Positions 62,175 through 64,000 of a stretch of 64,000 bases of DNA are shown in pieces. The notes below the pieces were generated by a model. It was not told where the DNA came from. It made no database searches and was given only the letters and a program-made list of their open reading frames with translations. Source of the stretch: BM003 sp963699835 (GTDB lineage Bacteria > Pseudomonadota > Gammaproteobacteria > Steroidobacterales > BM003); NCBI GenBank assembly GCA_963699835.1, contig CAVOVJ010000012.1, forward strand, positions 115,181 to 179,180. The letters are read 5' to 3'. The position numbers were made by a program, and so were the translations under genes. Numbering within the stretch: the first letter of the stretch is position 1; each line of letters starts with the position of its first letter.

Positions 62175-63455
62175 ATGAAGAGCGCTGAGCAGTTGCAGAA
62201 GGAATGGCAGGAAAGCCCGCGTTGGGCAGGGGTGGAACGCCCCTATACCGCCGCGGAGGTGCTGCGACTCAGCGGCACAGTGCAGATCGATCACACGCTC
62301 GCACGCCTTGGCGCCGAGAAACTGTGGAGGTATCTGCAGGAAAACGATTTCACGAACGCACTCGGTGCGCTCACCGGCAACCAGGCAATGCAGCAAATCA
62401 AAGCCGGTCTGAAAGCGATTTACCTGTCGGGTTGGCAGGTCGCCGGCGACGCAAACCTGTCCGGGGAAATGTATCCCGATCAGTCGCTGTACCCCGCCAA
62501 CTCGGTCCCTTCCGTCATCAAGCGCATCAACAACACGCTGATGCGGGCGGATCAGATTCACCATGCCGAGGGCGACGACAGCATTGACTGGTTGCAGCCG
62601 ATCGTGGCCGATGCCGAGGCCGGCTTCGGCGGTGTGCTCAATGCGTTCGAACTAATGAAGCAGATGATCGAGGCGGGTGCGGCCGGCGTGCACTTCGAGG
62701 ATCAGCTGTCGTCGGCCAAGAAATGCGGCCATATGGGCGGCAAGGTTCTGGTGCCGACCCAGGAGGCAGTGAATAAACTGGTCGCCGCGCGTTTGGCTGC
62801 CGATGTCTGCGGTGTGCCGACCATAGTCATTGCACGCACCGATGCGGATGCGGCAAACCTGCTTACCGCCGACGTTGATGAGCGCGATCGCCCCTTTATC
62901 CAGGGCGAACGTACCGCCGAGGGTTTTTTCCGGGTTAACGCCGGTCTCGACCAGGCGATTTCCCGCGGCCTGGCCTATGCGCCTTATGCCGACCTTCTCT
63001 GGTGCGAGACTTCGGTGCCGGATCTCGGTCAGGCACGCAAGTTCTCGGAAGCGATCCGCAAGGAATTTCCGGGGCAAATGCTGGCCTACAATTGCTCGCC
63101 GTCGTTCAACTGGAAGCGTCATCTCGACGACGCCACGATCGCGAAGTTCCAACGCGAACTGGCGGCGATGGGGTACAAGTTCCAGTTCATTACGCTGGCC
63201 GGATTCCACGCGCTCAACTTCAGCATGTTCCAGCTGGCGTCGGGCTACCGTGACACGCAGATGAAGGCCTATGTCGAGCTCCAGGAAGCCGAGTTTGCCG
63301 CGGAGAAAGACGGCTATACCGCGACCAAACATCAGCGCGAGGTCGGTGCCGGTTATTTCGATGCGGTTACCCAGGCGGTCACTGCGGGCACCAGTTCGAT
63401 CACCGCACTGGCAGGATCGACCGAGGAAGAGCAGTTCGAAGAAGCGACCGGCTAA
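62175..63455 (+). CDS. aceA: Isocitrate lyase
   Basis: A 426-residue isocitrate lyase cleaving isocitrate to succinate and glyoxylate. The catalytic KKCGH motif lies in QLSSAKKCGHMGGKVLVPTQE near residue 180 (in parts). Also seen are ALTGNQAMQQIKAGLKAIYLSGWQ near 60 (in parts), PIVADAEAGFGGVLNAFELM near 145, VIARTDADAANLL near 218, LAYNCSPSFNWKRHL near 305 and ITLAGFHALNFSMFQLA near 335. This is the short bacterial form. AGGAG precedes the ATG. It is in one operon with malate synthase; with acnA the window covers most of the shunt, supporting growth on acetate or fatty acids. Confidence 0.95.
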   Translation: MKSAEQLQKEWQESPRWAGVERPYTAAEVLRLSGTVQIDHTLARLGAEKLWRYLQENDFTNALGALTGNQAMQQIKAGLKAIYLSGWQVAGDANLSGEMYPDQSLYPANSVPSVIKRINNTLMRADQIHHAEGDDSIDWLQPIVADAEAGFGGVLNAFELMKQMIEAGAAGVHFEDQLSSAKKCGHMGGKVLVPTQEAVNKLVAARLAADVCGVPTIVIARTDADAANLLTADVDERDRPFIQGERTAEGFFRVNAGLDQAISRGLAYAPYADLLWCETSVPDLGQARKFSEAIRKEFPGQMLAYNCSPSFNWKRHLDDATIAKFQRELAAMGYKFQFITLAGFHALNFSMFQLASGYRDTQMKAYVELQEAEFAAEKDGYTATKHQREVGAGYFDAVTQAVTAGTSSITALAGSTEEEQFEEATG

Positions 63456-63541
63456 AGCGGCGCTGGCTGGGTAAGATTGCCGATGGGGCGAACGAGCGGG
63501 ATCGCCCCATTGGCATGGATTGACAGGAAACGAGTAGGTCT

Positions 63542-64000
63542 ATGAGCGATTATTACGCGCCGACGCGCGATATGCGGTTTCTTATCCACGATGTTCTCGA
63601 TCTCGGGTCCATCAATGCGCTTCCTGATTACGAGGAAGCGAGTGCGGATATCGTTGACGCCGTTCTCGAAGAGGCCGGGCTGCTGGCAAATGGGGTTTTG
63701 GCGCCGACCAACAGGCTAGGGGACACTCAGGGTGTCCGGGTCGAGAACGGCCGCGTCATCGTGCCCGACGAATTCAAAGAAGCTTATCGCCAGTACCAGG
63801 AAAGTGGCTGGCCGGCCCTGTCGATGAAGCCTGAGCACGGAGGCCAGGGGTTGCCCCACCTGGTCGGGACCGCGGTCGAGGAGATGTGGCAGTCGGCCAA
63901 TCTCGCGTTCTCTTTGTGCCCATTGCTGACCCAGGGCGCGATTTCTGCGATTTCCGCGCATGGCAGCCAGGATCTGAAAGACATTTATCTCGAGAAAATG
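63542..64000 (+). CDS. Acyl-CoA dehydrogenase, N-terminal part (truncated by window end)
   Basis: The first 153 codons of a gene running off the right edge. MSDYYAPTRDMRFLIHDVLD is the N-terminal signature of the long acyl-CoA dehydrogenases with the extra N-terminal domain (about 600 residues, FadE/DmdC-like). RVENGRVIVPDEFKEAYRQYQESGW (in parts), PEHGGQGLPHLVG and AISAHGSQDLKDIYLEKM follow the same pattern. These FAD enzymes oxidise acyl-CoA or 3-methylmercaptopropionyl-CoA; the substrate cannot be judged from this fragment. The gene follows aceA by 86 bp on the same strand, consistent with a fatty-acid/acetate gene group. Confidence 0.85.
   Translation, partial: MSDYYAPTRDMRFLIHDVLDLGSINALPDYEEASADIVDAVLEEAGLLANGVLAPTNRLGDTQGVRVENGRVIVPDEFKEAYRQYQESGWPALSMKPEHGGQGLPHLVGTAVEEMWQSANLAFSLCPLLTQGAISAISAHGSQDLKDIYLEKM

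Noticed and set aside
60464..62176. 570-residue open frame antisense to malate synthase
   Set aside because: No motifs, and full family conservation on the sense strand.

Overview
This window is a stretch of chromosome from a GC-rich bacterium, almost certainly a gammaproteobacterium. The evidence is the set of gene families together: RoxA ribosomal oxygenase, DUF2333, DUF3465, PhoP/PhoQ, HrpA, RluE, a nudJ-mnmA pair with purB nearby, and malate synthase A with isocitrate lyase. I cannot name the genus. A class II DAHP synthase, an ALDH7 enzyme, a 2-oxoacid:ferredoxin oxidoreductase and a solitary class I-type HMG-CoA reductase suggest a marine or soil lineage rather than an enteric one. I see no tRNA, rRNA, CRISPR array, prophage or insertion sequence.

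Layout. 1-2.2 kb: the end of a TPR/beta-barrel outer-membrane protein and an overlapping lipoprotein. 2.3-7.4 kb: HMG-CoA reductase, ArfB ribosome rescue factor, GIY-YIG protein, DUF3465 protein, DksA-like zinc finger protein, an aminomuconate deaminase-like RidA protein and a TetR regulator. 7.5-10.8 kb: korA-korB-fdxA. 10.8-11.6 kb: a gene-free region with a near-perfect sigma-54 promoter, two candidate enhancer sites and an intrinsic terminator. 11.6-16.4 kb: thrABC. 16.4-30.1 kb: NERD protein, M20 peptidase, TatD, an ABC exporter in line with a beta-propeller/amidohydrolase, a FadH-like reductase, YgjP-like peptidase, rhomboid, SGNH hydrolase and DUF2333. 30.2-35.4 kb: sirtuin, aconitase, MnmA and NudJ. 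35.5-39.3 kb: a SLAM-like TPR/beta-barrel protein followed by a FecR-domain protein with 30 Asp-Gly-Ser repeats and a barrel-like C-terminus. 39.3-45.8 kb: purB-roxA-GNAT-DUF7931 on one strand, fumC-nudL-mazG on the other. 45.9-52.9 kb: glycine-zipper protein, PepSY-phoP-phoQ and hrpA. 52.9-64 kb: slipin/NfeD, single-domain asparaginase, metallo-beta-lactamase, ALDH7, class II DAHP synthase, RluE, glyoxylate shunt genes and the start of an acyl-CoA dehydrogenase.

Metabolically the window joins threonine synthesis, the aromatic pathway entry step, aconitase, fumarase, the glyoxylate shunt, a ferredoxin-linked 2-oxoacid oxidoreductase and fatty-acid oxidation enzymes. This fits an organism that can grow on acetate or lipids.

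Twelve reading-frame breaks occur in eleven otherwise intact, mostly conserved genes. Every one is repaired by removing one base, often from a short homopolymer. This points to insertion-type sequencing or assembly error rather than gene decay, so I annotate these as full genes with a frameshift. The two most interesting leads are the orphan sigma-54 transcription unit at about 11.1-11.5 kb and the SLAM-like/FecR-repeat gene pair at 35.6-39.3 kb.
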